A DNA stretch of 64,000 nucleotides, taken from positions 62,001 through 126,000 of the forward strand of contig JAVVPL010000001.1 in assembly GCA_036655775.1 (NCBI GenBank). Direction: 5' to 3'. The number at the start of each line of letters is the position of its first letter. Position 1 is the stretch's first letter. Below the pieces are notes generated by a model. It made no database searches. It was not told where the DNA came from and saw nothing but the letters and a program-made list of their open reading frames with translations. This DNA comes from JAVVPL01 sp036655775. Its GTDB lineage: Bacteria; Bacteroidota; Bacteroidia; Bacteroidales; P3. This document shows, in pieces, positions 8,378-17,200 of this stretch. The translations under genes and the position numbers were made by a program.

Positions 8378-9751
8378 TTATATTTTATCTAATTCTATTG
8401 TAAAGTGACGCATAATTGGCAATTCCTTGACAATTTTATATCCAGTGGTGATACTATCACGACGATCGAATACATTTTTAAGAGCCACGGCAATTACATC
8501 CATGTGATTATTTGTATACGTACGACGAGGAATAGCTAAACGTAATAATTCCAATTCAGGATAACGATTTTCACGTGTAATTGGATCGCGGTCGGCCAAA
8601 ATAGCTCCGATTTCAACCCCACGGATACCTGCTTCCAAATATAATTCTACACCCAAAGTTTGTGCAGCAAATTGTTCTTTAGGAAGATTGTGTAAGATTT
8701 TTTTTGCATCTACAAAGATAGCATGACCACCAGCAGGACGTTGGTAAGGAATACCAAATTCATCTAAACGTTGACCAAGATATTCAACTTGTTTGATACG
8801 AGTTTCCAAATAATCAAATTCGGTACCTTCATCTAAACCTTGTGCTAACGCATTCATATCACGACCCGACATACCACCGTATGTTAAATAACCTTCATAC
8901 ATGATATTGAACATAGAGCAACCTTCATACCAATCTTTTTTACGAGTTGCAACAAATCCACCCATATTTACAATGGCATCTTTTTTGGCACTCATCGTCA
9001 TGGCATCTGCATAAGAATACATTTCCTTAACAATTTCTTTGATTGTTTTATTTTCGTATCCTTTTTCACGAGTTTTGATAAAATAAGCATTTTCGGCAAA
9101 ACGAGCAGAGTCGAATACAAGAGGTTTGTTGTATTTATCGGCCACCGCACGAACGTCACGAATATTTTGCATAGAAACAGGTTGGCCACCTGCGGTATTA
9201 TTAGTAACCGTAACTAAGATAAAAGGAACTTTATCATGATATTCAGCCAATGCTTTTTCTAGTTTTTCAATAGAAATACTTCCTTTAAAAGGATGTTCTA
9301 ATTGTGTATCTTTAGCTTCATCTATGGTAACATCCAAAGCCACCGCTTTACGATATTCAATATGTCCTTTGGTTGTATCAAAGTGTGAGTTGCCAGGAAT
9401 CACGTCTCCTGCTTTTACTAAAAATGAGAAAAGCACATTTTCAGCTGCACGGCCTTGGTGAGTAGGTAAGAAATAATCAAATCCTAGGATTTTTTTGATG
9501 GCAGCTTCCATTTTGAAAAAAGAACGTGCCCCTGCATAACTTTCGTCGCCAAGCATCATTTCTGACCATTGTTTATCACTCATGGCTCCCGTGCCAGAAT
9601 CAGTTAAAAGATCAATAAAAACATGATCCGATTTCAATTTAAAAAGATTGTACTTTGCTTCTTTGATCCATTGTTCACGTTGTTCACGTGTACTACGAGT
9701 AAGAGGCTCTACCATTTTAATACGGTAAGACTCTGCAAAAGGTAATTTCAT
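8378..9751 (-). CDS. tnaA: Tryptophanase
   Basis: A PLP-dependent beta-eliminating lyase of 457 residues that splits L-tryptophan to indole, pyruvate and ammonia. The PLP lysine lies in SAKKD (Lys257). Tryptophanase is preferred over tyrosine phenol-lyase on two positions. FDTTKGH carries Asp125, where Citrobacter tyrosine phenol-lyase has Thr. VEIG near residue 375 carries Val, where tyrosine phenol-lyase has the phenol-binding Arg. It starts 27 bp after the purL stop with no obvious promoter between, so read-through from purL is possible. I see no TnaC-like leader. Confidence 0.92.
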   Translation of the reverse strand: MKLPFAESYRIKMVEPLTRSTREQREQWIKEAKYNLFKLKSDHVFIDLLTDSGTGAMSDKQWSEMMLGDESYAGARSFFKMEAAIKKILGFDYFLPTHQGRAAENVLFSFLVKAGDVIPGNSHFDTTKGHIEYRKAVALDVTIDEAKDTQLEHPFKGSISIEKLEKALAEYHDKVPFILVTVTNNTAGGQPVSMQNIRDVRAVADKYNKPLVFDSARFAENAYFIKTREKGYENKTIKEIVKEMYSYADAMTMSAKKDAIVNMGGFVATRKKDWYEGCSMFNIMYEGYLTYGGMSGRDMNALAQGLDEGTEFDYLETRIKQVEYLGQRLDEFGIPYQRPAGGHAIFVDAKKILHNLPKEQFAAQTLGVELYLEAGIRGVEIGAILADRDPITRENRYPELELLRLAIPRRTYTNNHMDVIAVALKNVFDRRDSITTGYKIVKELPIMRHFTIELDKI

Positions 9752-9778
9752 AATTTTGTATTTTAATAGTTTTTTGTT

Positions 9779-12007
9779 CTATGCCATCTTTTTACCAATA
9801 GCATCATTATATAATTTTTTGTATTCTTCAATTTTTCCAAAATCTTCATCATCGACAGAAATACGACCTTGCGTAATATGTCCTAAATATACAGCAGGCA
9901 CGCCAGTAGCCATCATCAAGTCGATAAATTCAGCTTCTACATTTGGATCAATAGAAACAACAATACGTCCTTGTGCTTCCCCAAACAAATAGGAGTCGAT
10001 ACGATATTCACTATCAGTCAAAATATCAAATCCCAAATTGTTGACCATAGCCGATTCCAAAAGAGTGATGATCAATCCTCCATCAGAAATATCATGTGCA
10101 GAAGAAATGATTTTTTCGTTAATTAAACCCAAAACCGCTTGATGTACATCAAATTCTTCATCTAAATCCATATAAGGAGCTGGAGATAATTTGACCCCCT
10201 TATAATTATATAAATATTCTGAACAATTGATATCTTCTTTTGCATAACCAAGCATATAAATGGAGTCTCCTTTTTTCTCAAAAGCCAAACCCATTTGTTG
10301 TTTTTTATCCAAAAGACCTATCATTCCTATAGTAGGCGTAGGATGTACCGCTTCTATATTTTTACCTACTTGACATTGATTGTAAAAACTAACATTACCA
10401 CCTGTGACAGGGGTATGGAATTTTTTACAAGCATTGCTCATTCCCTTAATTGCACCCACAAATTGCCAATAGACTTCGGGATTATATGGATTGCCAAAAT
10501 TTAAACAATTTGTAATTGCCAAGGGTACTCCCCCAGAACAGGCAATATTACGGGCAGCTTCGGCCACCGCAATTTCAGTACCTTTCAAAGGATTGGAATA
10601 CACATAACGAGAAATACAATCCACGGTCATCGCAATGGCATTATCTGTATTTTTAAGATTGACAATGGCCGCATCGGAAGGCTTGTTGGTAGTCATATTT
10701 TTGGTTCCTACCATTGAATCGTATTGCTCATAAATCCAACGTTTTGAAGCAATATTAGGTTGAGCACAAAGATATTTAGTAATCTTTTTAACCTCTTCCA
10801 TATCAGGTTCGGCAATCGTATTGATATCGAACTTTTTCGTTTTTTCAAAATATTTGGGTTCTTTGTATTTGCGGTCGTACACGGGAGCTCCTCCTCCTAA
10901 AACCAAAGGAGCCGCGGGTACATCTGCCACCAATTCACCATGACGATAGAACATCAAACGATCTTCATCTATCACCTCTCCTATTTCCGCACAATTCAAA
11001 TCCCATTTGTCGAATATATCTTTGATTATTTTTTCTTTTCCTTTTTGTACCACTATCAGCATTCTTTCTTGAGATTCTGAGAGTAGAATTTCCCAAGCTT
11101 CCATATTTTGTTGACGAAGTGGCACCTTATCTAAGTCTATCTTCATTCCACTATGCCCTTTTTCTGACATCTCGGAAGTGGAGCAAATAATGCCCGCAGC
11201 GCCCATATCTTGCATCCCTACTAGCGCATGGGTAGCAATAATTTCCAAGGAAGCTTCCATCAGCAACTTTTCTTGAAAAGGGTCTCCTACTTGAATGGAC
11301 GGAATATCTTCAGCCGAATTTTCGGTAATGTCGGCAGAGGCAAATGTAGCGCCATGAATACCATCTTTACCTGTGGCGGAACCTACAATAAAAACAGGAT
11401 TGCCTTTTCCTTTTGCAACTGCAGAAGTAAGACTTTCTTTGCGCATAATGCCCACAGACATTGCATTTACTAAAGGATTTGAATTATAGGACTCATCAAA
11501 ACAAACTTCACCCGCCACCACTGGCACTCCAAAAGCATTGCCATAATCACCAATCCCCTTTACAACTCCTCTCAATAAATGTTTGGTATGATCCGTGTCT
11601 ATATTTCCAAAATGTAATGAATTTAATTGCGCAATAGGACGAGCTCCCATAGTGAAAATATCTCGATTAATACCTCCTACACCCGTTGCAGCACCTTGAT
11701 ATGGTTCAACAGCACAAGGATGATTGTGTGATTCTATTTTAAATACACAAGCATACCCATCCCCCACATCTACCATTCCTGCATTTTCCTCTCCTGGCTT
11801 AACTAAAAGTTGTTCCCCATCACGAGGAAGAGTTTTTAACCATTTGATAGAATTTTTATACGAAGCATGCTCAGACCACATTACAGAAAAAATACTCAAT
11901 TCAGTAAAATTGGGCACTCGTCCCAAATGTTGCTTAATTATTTCAAATTCTTCGGGGAGTAATCCTAACTCCTGGGCTGTTTGTAGTGTAACTTTTTGTG
12001 TTGACAT
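9779..12007 (-). CDS. purL: Phosphoribosylformylglycinamidine synthase II, small-type PurL
   Basis: Catalyses the ATP-dependent conversion of FGAR to FGAM in purine synthesis. At 742 residues it is the small PurL that needs separate PurQ (glutaminase) and PurS. A purS gene is present at 41298-41549, and purQ is not in this window. Motifs include the SEH segment (residues 45-47), the nucleotide-binding stretch ESHNHPCAVEPYQGAATGVGG, and later glycine-rich ATP-site segments. The conserved Cys after SEH in many homologues is Ala here (SEHASYKNS). The gene has a strong promoter (12044-12075) and is divergent from glyA. Confidence 0.95.
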   Translation of the reverse strand: MSTQKVTLQTAQELGLLPEEFEIIKQHLGRVPNFTELSIFSVMWSEHASYKNSIKWLKTLPRDGEQLLVKPGEENAGMVDVGDGYACVFKIESHNHPCAVEPYQGAATGVGGINRDIFTMGARPIAQLNSLHFGNIDTDHTKHLLRGVVKGIGDYGNAFGVPVVAGEVCFDESYNSNPLVNAMSVGIMRKESLTSAVAKGKGNPVFIVGSATGKDGIHGATFASADITENSAEDIPSIQVGDPFQEKLLMEASLEIIATHALVGMQDMGAAGIICSTSEMSEKGHSGMKIDLDKVPLRQQNMEAWEILLSESQERMLIVVQKGKEKIIKDIFDKWDLNCAEIGEVIDEDRLMFYRHGELVADVPAAPLVLGGGAPVYDRKYKEPKYFEKTKKFDINTIAEPDMEEVKKITKYLCAQPNIASKRWIYEQYDSMVGTKNMTTNKPSDAAIVNLKNTDNAIAMTVDCISRYVYSNPLKGTEIAVAEAARNIACSGGVPLAITNCLNFGNPYNPEVYWQFVGAIKGMSNACKKFHTPVTGGNVSFYNQCQVGKNIEAVHPTPTIGMIGLLDKKQQMGLAFEKKGDSIYMLGYAKEDINCSEYLYNYKGVKLSPAPYMDLDEEFDVHQAVLGLINEKIISSAHDISDGGLIITLLESAMVNNLGFDILTDSEYRIDSYLFGEAQGRIVVSIDPNVEAEFIDLMMATGVPAVYLGHITQGRISVDDEDFGKIEEYKKLYNDAIGKKMA

Positions 12008-12043
12008 AATATTTTTAAATTAAAAATAAGGGAAGAATGTTTA

Positions 12044-12075
12044 CAAAAGTAAGATTTTTATGCCTTTTAAGCAAA
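12044..12075 (-). promoter_or_regulatory. Promoter for purL
   Basis: Minus strand TTTG (12075-12072), 20 bp, TACTTTTG (12051-12044). Both elements are exact consensus matches, about 37 bases before the purL ATG. A copy of CTTTTAA lies inside the spacer at 12064-12070. Confidence 0.75.
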
Positions 12076-12094
12076 TAAAATCTTTCAACTTTAA

Positions 12095-12133
12095 AGCTTT
12101 TAATTTAAATTCTATTTTTTTACCTTAAAAGCT
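12095..12133. promoter_or_regulatory. Inverted repeat between the purL and glyA promoters (candidate operator)
   Basis: AGCTTTTAA at 12095-12103 and its exact complement TTAAAAGCT at 12125-12133 are centred 30 bp apart, close to three DNA turns. They sit between the purL and glyA promoters. Both genes belong to purine regulons in other bacteria, so a shared regulator site is a reasonable inference. No regulator is identified in this window. Confidence 0.4.
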
Positions 12134-12155
12134 AAGTGATTAATAAAATTTTATG

Positions 12156-12163
12156 TACTTTTG
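12156..12163 (+). promoter_or_regulatory. -7 element of the glyA promoter
   Basis: TACTTTTG is an exact TAnnTTTG match 65 bp before the glyA ATG. No clear TTTG is seen at the expected upstream distance. Confidence 0.55.
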
Positions 12164-12228
12164 TTCTTTATTTAGCAGAGTTTAAATAAAAGCCAGATCT
12201 GATTTAATTATCTATAAACTAAAATATT

Positions 12229-13509
12229 ATGCAAAGAGACACGCAAATTTTCGATCTAATTGAGCAAGAAAGAAAGCGTCAAACCGAAGGGATTGAGCTT
12301 ATTGCTTCAGAAAACTTCGTTAGCGAGCAAGTAATGCAAGCTATGGGTTCTGTATTGACCAACAAGTATGCAGAGGGTTATCCAGGCAAACGTTATTATG
12401 GGGGATGCCAAATTGTGGATCAAACTGAAACCATCGCTATTGAACGCGCAAAACAATTATTTGGAGCCGCATGGGCAAATGTACAACCTCACTCAGGCGC
12501 ACAAGCCAACATGGCTGTTTTACTCGCTTGCTTGAAACCTGGCGATGTATTTATGGGCCTAGATCTTTCTCACGGAGGTCACCTTTCTCATGGTTCACCC
12601 GTAAATTCTTCGGGAATTCTTTACAAACCAGTGGCTTACTCTATCGAAGAGGCTACGGGTTGTATCAATTATGATATCATGGAAGAAGTAGCTTTACGTG
12701 AACATCCAAAATTAATTATCGGAGGTGCGTCTGCGTACTCTCGTGATTGGGATTGGAAACGTATGCGCGAAATAGCCGACAAAATAGGCGCTATTTTAAT
12801 GGGAGATATTTCTCACCCTGCAGGTTTGATTGCACGCGGTTTGTTGAATAATCCTATTCAATATTGCCATATTTGCACAACGACCACTCACAAAACACTT
12901 CGTGGACCTCGTGGTGGTTTAATTTTAATGGGCAAAGATTTTGAAAATCCTTGGGGTTTAAAAACACCTAAAGGAGAAATTAAAAAAATGTCTCAACTTT
13001 TGGATTCTGCCGTTTTCCCAGGCACACAAGGCGGTCCTCTTGAACACGTAATTGCAGCCAAAGCCGTGGCTTTTGGCGAATGTTTAAGCGATAGCTATTT
13101 GACGTATATCAAACAAGTGAAAGCCAATGCTGCTGCTCTATGTAAAGCTTTTGTAGACAAAGGATATAAAGTAATTTCTGGAGGTACCGATAATCACTTA
13201 ATGTTGATTGACCTTCGTACCAAATTTCCTGATATTACAGGAAAATTAGTAGAAAACACTTTGGTTAAAGCCGATATTACACTTAATAAAAATATGGTTC
13301 CCTTTGATAGTCGTACGCCATTTAGTACTTCGGGTATTCGCGTAGGTACACCTGCCATCACCACTCGAGGATTGAAAGAAAACGATATGGCAGTTATTGT
13401 GGATCTCATTGATGAAGTAATTAGCAATATTGACAATGAAACTAAAATTGCCGAAGTTCGCAAAAAAGTAAATGCAATGATGAGCAATCGTCCTTTATTT
13501 GCTTGGTAA
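12229..13509 (+). CDS. glyA: Serine hydroxymethyltransferase
   Basis: Interconverts serine and glycine, loading a one-carbon unit onto tetrahydrofolate. The 426-residue protein has the N-terminal IASENF motif, the YPGKRYYGG segment, and the PLP lysine in THKTLRGPRGG (Lys222). It is divergent from purL, which consumes products of the same folate pathway. A perfect hairpin terminator starts 24 bp past the stop. Nothing is missing or unusual. Confidence 0.97.
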   Translation: MQRDTQIFDLIEQERKRQTEGIELIASENFVSEQVMQAMGSVLTNKYAEGYPGKRYYGGCQIVDQTETIAIERAKQLFGAAWANVQPHSGAQANMAVLLACLKPGDVFMGLDLSHGGHLSHGSPVNSSGILYKPVAYSIEEATGCINYDIMEEVALREHPKLIIGGASAYSRDWDWKRMREIADKIGAILMGDISHPAGLIARGLLNNPIQYCHICTTTTHKTLRGPRGGLILMGKDFENPWGLKTPKGEIKKMSQLLDSAVFPGTQGGPLEHVIAAKAVAFGECLSDSYLTYIKQVKANAAALCKAFVDKGYKVISGGTDNHLMLIDLRTKFPDITGKLVENTLVKADITLNKNMVPFDSRTPFSTSGIRVGTPAITTRGLKENDMAVIVDLIDEVISNIDNETKIAEVRKKVNAMMSNRPLFAW

Positions 13510-13532
13510 GAACGAAGAATTTCACTTTAATA

Positions 13533-13577
13533 AAATGAAAAAGCGATTTCAATTAAATTGAAATCGCTTTTTCATTT
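13533..13577. terminator. Bidirectional terminator between glyA and the CAT-like gene
   Basis: A perfect 45-base palindrome with arms of 22 bases (AAATGAAAAAGCGATTTCAA... and its exact complement) and single-base centre, ending in A/T-rich tracts on both sides. It lies between convergent genes and overlaps the last eight codons and stop of the CAT-like gene (stop at 13553). Confidence 0.9.
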
Positions 13578-14218
13578 ATATATTTCTCTATATTATCAAA
13601 ACATTTAGCTATGTGAAAACCATCCACAAAAGCATGATGAGCAGATATAGCTACAGGCATTCGATAGTGATTATTGACTTGCGTAACTTTGCCCACCGAA
13701 ATAAGTGGGAAACTCGATCCATTTTTGTTTTCTTGTGCTGGGGTAATCGATGTAAAATCTAAAAAAGGCATCGCACTCACCATGACCACATCCAAAGTTT
13801 CACTTTCCAAATGTTTACTTTCATCTTCAAATGGATCGGCTTCATCATTTTCTAAATTAGAAAGTTTCTTGAGTGTTTCACAAAAAAGAGCATAGTCTTG
13901 AATATAAGGAATACGCACTATTTTAAACTCTCCATTATCACCTCCAATTGCCATCACCGCCATGGCATGTATCTCTGAAAATAAAAATACCTTATCTTCT
14001 TTATCAATACGATATTTAAATTCTTCTATTTCATTAACAGCTTTTAAAATCGCATATAAAGAGCAAGAAAAAAAACTCGTTTTTTCAGTATTATTTCTTT
14101 GCATCGCAAGAGTACAATCGATAGATTTAGTAATCGTAATAAAAGGATTCTTAAAGGTGCTAAAAAAAGCAACATTATGACGACGAGGCCATGTTTTTAA
14201 ATTTATTTGTGTTTTCAT
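13553..14218 (-). CDS. Chloramphenicol acetyltransferase-like (CatA family) protein
   Basis: A 221-residue member of the type A chloramphenicol acetyltransferase family, close to the usual length. The catalytic motif HHAFVDGFH is intact (catalytic His195, Asp199). The FTS segment of the substrate site is present in PFLDFTSI (about 151-157). True CatA enzymes acetylate chloramphenicol with acetyl-CoA. Chromosomal relatives in Bacteroidales are common and their substrate is often untested. The N-terminal region differs clearly from classical CatA, so resistance should not be assumed. It sits between two hairpin terminators as a single-gene unit, with no mobile-element signature. Confidence 0.8.
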   Translation of the reverse strand: MKTQINLKTWPRRHNVAFFSTFKNPFITITKSIDCTLAMQRNNTEKTSFFSCSLYAILKAVNEIEEFKYRIDKEDKVFLFSEIHAMAVMAIGGDNGEFKIVRIPYIQDYALFCETLKKLSNLENDEADPFEDESKHLESETLDVVMVSAMPFLDFTSITPAQENKNGSSFPLISVGKVTQVNNHYRMPVAISAHHAFVDGFHIAKCFDNIEKYINEKAISI

Positions 14219-14234
14219 ACGTACATGTTTTTAA

Positions 14235-14275
14235 AATATAAAAAAGCCACCTCAATGAGATAGCTTTTTTATATT
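14235..14275 (-). terminator. Intrinsic terminator downstream of the T9SS cargo gene
   Basis: A stem AATATAAAAAAGC / GCTTTTTTATATT encloses an inner CTCA-A-TGAG hairpin and gives a T-tract on the minus strand. It starts 11 bp past the stop of the 1302-residue gene and before the CAT-like start. Confidence 0.85.
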
Positions 14276-14285
14276 AAAATAATTA

Positions 14286-17200
14286 TTATCTAAGAACATT
14301 TATTTTTTTAGTATAGGTTTTATCCTTGGTTTCTACTTTTAACAAATAAAGCCCTGTATTCACATTTGAAACGTCCATACGGTTTGCATTTGTTTGTTGA
14401 AGAATTTCCTTTCCAGTCATATCAAATAAACGAATTCGATTAATTTTGGTAGTTGTTTGAATATTTATAAAAGATGCTGTAGGATTAGGATACACGGTAA
14501 GTATGGTGTTATCATCCGTTTCAATACCTGTACACATAATTGTAAAATCAGTTTTGATTTCATCGCAATTGCCCCATACCGAAGCAATTTGATATGTAAT
14601 GCTTTCACCTGCTTTTACATTCTTGTCAGCAAAAGTATTGGTGGTCAATAAAGCCTCATTCAATTTTTTATTTTCTTTATATACATTGTATCCTTTCAAT
14701 GTATAGGCGGTAGCTTTACTTTGAGCAAAAAATGGCAATGCCGTTCTGCCTAATTTATTCACTGATTTTGTATCTGGGTCTAAATTTTGAAAACTACTTA
14801 CTTTCGTGCCCGTGTGAGCAGCAGCCGTAGGGCTTATATCTCGATACTTAGTAATTGCAGCAGCCATTAACCAGTTGCCTAAATTCGTAGATTCCCAAGT
14901 TTCAGCATTGTTGGTGCTAATTAAATCACCATAGCCAATTTTAGCAGGACCTGCATCTATACCCAAAGGAAACTCCTTGGGCATATTATCAATACGGAAA
15001 CCTATGGCAAAATCTCTATTTGGAGCCTCGAATTTTATAGGATGTTCGAGTTCAATGTAATTAAATTCACCTATTTTCAAGGTATTTACTTTGATATTTT
15101 GATCTAACATAATCACATCATCCACAATTACTAAAAGCGAAATTGAACGAGGTTCCGCAGCGATAAAAGCTTCCATTCCAACCATGACAAAATCTTTGTA
15201 CAAAGTCATATCTTCTTTTAACCAACCTACTGCAGCCATAAATTCACCCCCTTCTTTCATCCCTATGGCATCCGCAAAAATTCCATCATCATAACGCATA
15301 GCAATAGGTTTGTCAAAATAAGGAGGTTCCCAACTTAAATTAACACCTCCTTTTTCAAGATATTGTCCTGTAATATTATTTACAGGTAAACATTCTCCTA
15401 CAAAGGCTACATCCACCGATACGGTATCACTTTTTGCCTCACAAGAAGAAGCATAGAAAGCCTCTACGGTATATTTGTAAGTACCTTCACCCGCTACAAT
15501 AGAAGTGTAACGATTGGAAGTAAGAAAGTTTTCGTTTAATTTTTCACCTTTTTCATTATAGAGTATGTAACCTATGAATTTTTGTGTTTGAGAGGGTTCT
15601 GGTTTATCCCATGTAATATCTATATGATTAAATGTAGATTTTGCTTTCACATTGGTAGGAGGGGCACAAATTCCTTTAGACTCTATGGTTACTTTTTGAT
15701 GTGTAGAGGTATCCGATTCACAATCGCCCCATACGGCAGTGATGTAATAATCGTAAGTGCCTGCTTCATTTAAAATTTGTTGATAATTTCTATATGGGTA
15801 TTTAGAGGCTATCTTTTGTCCATCTTTATACACATTATAGCCCGTTAAACCTACGGGTTTTTCAAGTTCTATCATTACAATACAATTCCCTTCTTGTAAT
15901 TGCAAAATGGCCATTAAACAAAGGGCTCCGTCCAAAGAACGTCCCACGGCAAGACCGCCTCCATACGCTTCAGGAATTTCCGAAAGTTGTGGAAAATCGG
16001 CTAAGTCGATAGTTAAACCTGTGAATTGTTTTGTTTCTAAAGAATACTGATTAATTTGAGCCTTGAAACTAGAACGTCCCGATTGTTCCATCGCATAAAG
16101 GAATCCATTATAATAAACGGTACCCGACACTGCGAGAGCATTTGAAAAAGCCGTATCAATAAAAGCACCTGTTTGGGTACAAAGGAAACCATCTGTGGCA
16201 TCACCATATTCAAATCCCCCTTTATTATTATCCAAAGAAGGAATATAACAAATATGAGTAGGTTCTTGATCCACCAAAATCGTGTCAATGACCTCTTTTT
16301 GGTTCACATCTATTTTGTATATACTATTGGTGGAATTAACTCCATATAAATAGGTTCCATCAGTAGTAATTTCATCAAGCATACCACAAGAAGGCGCAAA
16401 CATTTCTATATAATTGCCATGTAAGTCGTATTTATAAATACCTGCAGCATCCCAACTAGCCGCATAGATGTATTCACCAAGTGCTGCAACTGAAGCTTCG
16501 CCTAAAGTTTCAAGTTTCATTCTTTCGACAAAATCATAGCCTTTGACAGTGTCGGGAGTCTCTTTGTAACTACGTTGTGGAGCCAATGCTAAATCTTGAT
16601 TTGGGAGTTCTTTTGACTGTATCTTTTTTATTTGAGCATCCGATCTCTTTTCTTTTTGAGTATTCACACGCATTGTGTTTGAGGAAGTATCTTTCGATAA
16701 ATAAGCCGTAGGCAAAGCCCAATTTACGGTATAAATTTGATTGTATTTCAAATTTGAACTCGTAGTTTGAATTGCATAACAATTGGACCCTAACACTTGT
16801 ATGCAAGCGGATTTTGATAATTTGGATTCTAAAATAGTATCCGTTATATCAAATACGGCACTCACTGCATAACAATGTACTCCTTCAGTAGGCATTGAAT
16901 CGATATACTGTAAAATTGTTTTGGGCAACATTTCCTTGTTCAGTTTACTTTCATCTCGATATACGTTATAGCCAATATGCTTCATTCCATTTTCTACGGG
17001 ACGACGCCATGTTACCTCAACACTCTTACCTTGTGCTAAGGGATCCACATTGACCGTATTGGGCACGGTTGGAAGAATTTCACCATCCAATACAAGCATA
17101 AAAGGAGTCCAAGACAATGTATTTCCATAAATTGTTCTTCCATCTGCTGAAATTGAAATAGCTTGTAGCAATTCATTACCTTCCAAATCTAAGCCATAGA

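Noticed and set aside
8378..9751. Tyrosine phenol-lyase
   Set aside because: Asp in FDTTKGH and Val in VEIG are tryptophanase residues; tyrosine phenol-lyase has Thr and Arg at these positions.
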